Shown here: positions 6,515-6,609 of the stretch, piece by piece
How positions within the stretch are numbered: the stretch's first letter is position 1
Layout: every line of letters starts with the position of its first letter
From: Candidatus Omnitrophota bacterium
GTDB taxonomy: Bacteria > Omnitrophota > Gorgyraeia > Tantalellales > Tantalellaceae
Reading direction: 5' to 3'
DNA: 6,609 nucleotides
Assembly: GCA_018814505.1 (NCBI GenBank)
Contig: JAHIZQ010000164.1
Location: 1 to 6,609, forward strand
The notes under the pieces: generated by a model
What the model saw: only the letters and a program-made list of their open reading frames with translations
What the model was told of the DNA's origin: nothing
The model's database searches: none
Translations under genes and position numbers: made by a program

Positions 6515-6609
6515 GTGAGGCCATTTTTTAACAATAAACGGGGGATGACCCTGGTCGAGGTTATTGTAGCCACCGCTTTGGTGAGTATGGCTGTGGTGTC
6601 TATCGGAGC
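6515..6609 (+). CDS. Type IV prepilin / pseudopilin, N-terminus only (cut by window end)
   Basis: The first 31 codons of a prepilin-like gene. The GTG start gives a short basic leader (MRPFFNNKRG) followed by MTLVEVIVATALVSMAVVSIG. This is the class III signal: K-R-G before the cleavage site, a methylatable residue at +1 (Met here, usually Phe), Glu at +5, and a continuous hydrophobic helix. The prepilin peptidase PilD/GspO would cut after the glycine. The ten-residue leader and TLVEVIVA wording resemble minor pilins or pseudopilins (PilV/GspI-like) as much as a major pilin; the missing C-terminal part is needed to decide. It lies 67 bases after rng and belongs functionally with the pilMNOPQ genes upstream. 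Confidence 0.88.
   Translation, partial: MRPFFNNKRGMTLVEVIVATALVSMAVVSIG

Overview
The window is AT-rich, gene-dense DNA read entirely on the + strand. It looks like chromosomal DNA from a Gram-negative-type (diderm) bacterium. The evidence is a complete pilNOPQ alignment-and-secretin set behind a 5'-truncated pilM, which only makes sense in a cell with an outer membrane. The protein style (PilM with an EAEKYIPF segment, a short secretin with a single STN domain, GTG starts, a prepilin gene close by) resembles candidate-phylum bacteria such as Omnitrophota. That assignment is an impression from family resemblance and would need a phylogeny.

Layout: (1) 1-878, pilM, missing its first residues at the window edge. 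(2) 911-1516, pilN. (3) about 1569-2174, pilO. (4) 2161-2550, pilP, overlapping pilO by 14 bases. (5) 2578-4353, the secretin pilQ, with a strong ribosome binding site and an unusual basic C-terminal tail. (6) A 183-base gap (4354-4536) holding a weak terminator-like hairpin with a T-run and, further on, a perfect 12-bp inverted repeat. (7) 4537-4824, a half-length DUF2344 (TIGR03936-type) protein. (8) 4900-6447, ribonuclease G (rng) with both catalytic aspartates and the zinc-link cysteines intact. (9) 6515 to the window end, the first 31 codons of a prepilin/pseudopilin gene with a clear KRG|MTLVE processing site.

How the genes work together: PilM (cytoplasmic, actin-like) binds the N-terminal INLLP peptide of PilN. 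PilN and PilO form the inner-membrane alignment pair, PilP bridges the periplasm, and PilQ is the outer-membrane pore through which a type IV pilus is extended. The prepilin at the right edge would be a substrate of the same machine. DUF2344 and rng form a separate RNA-metabolism pair; DUF2344 and rng homologues are often neighbours in other bacteria, and here they are inserted between pilus genes. No motor ATPase (PilB/PilT), PilC or prepilin peptidase is in the window.

No wholly new system is evident; this is mainly a conserved pilus-assembly operon. The points most worth a second look are the intergenic inverted repeat, the half-length DUF2344 protein without a radical-SAM partner, and the basic tail on the secretin. 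No tRNA, rRNA, CRISPR array or insertion sequence was seen.
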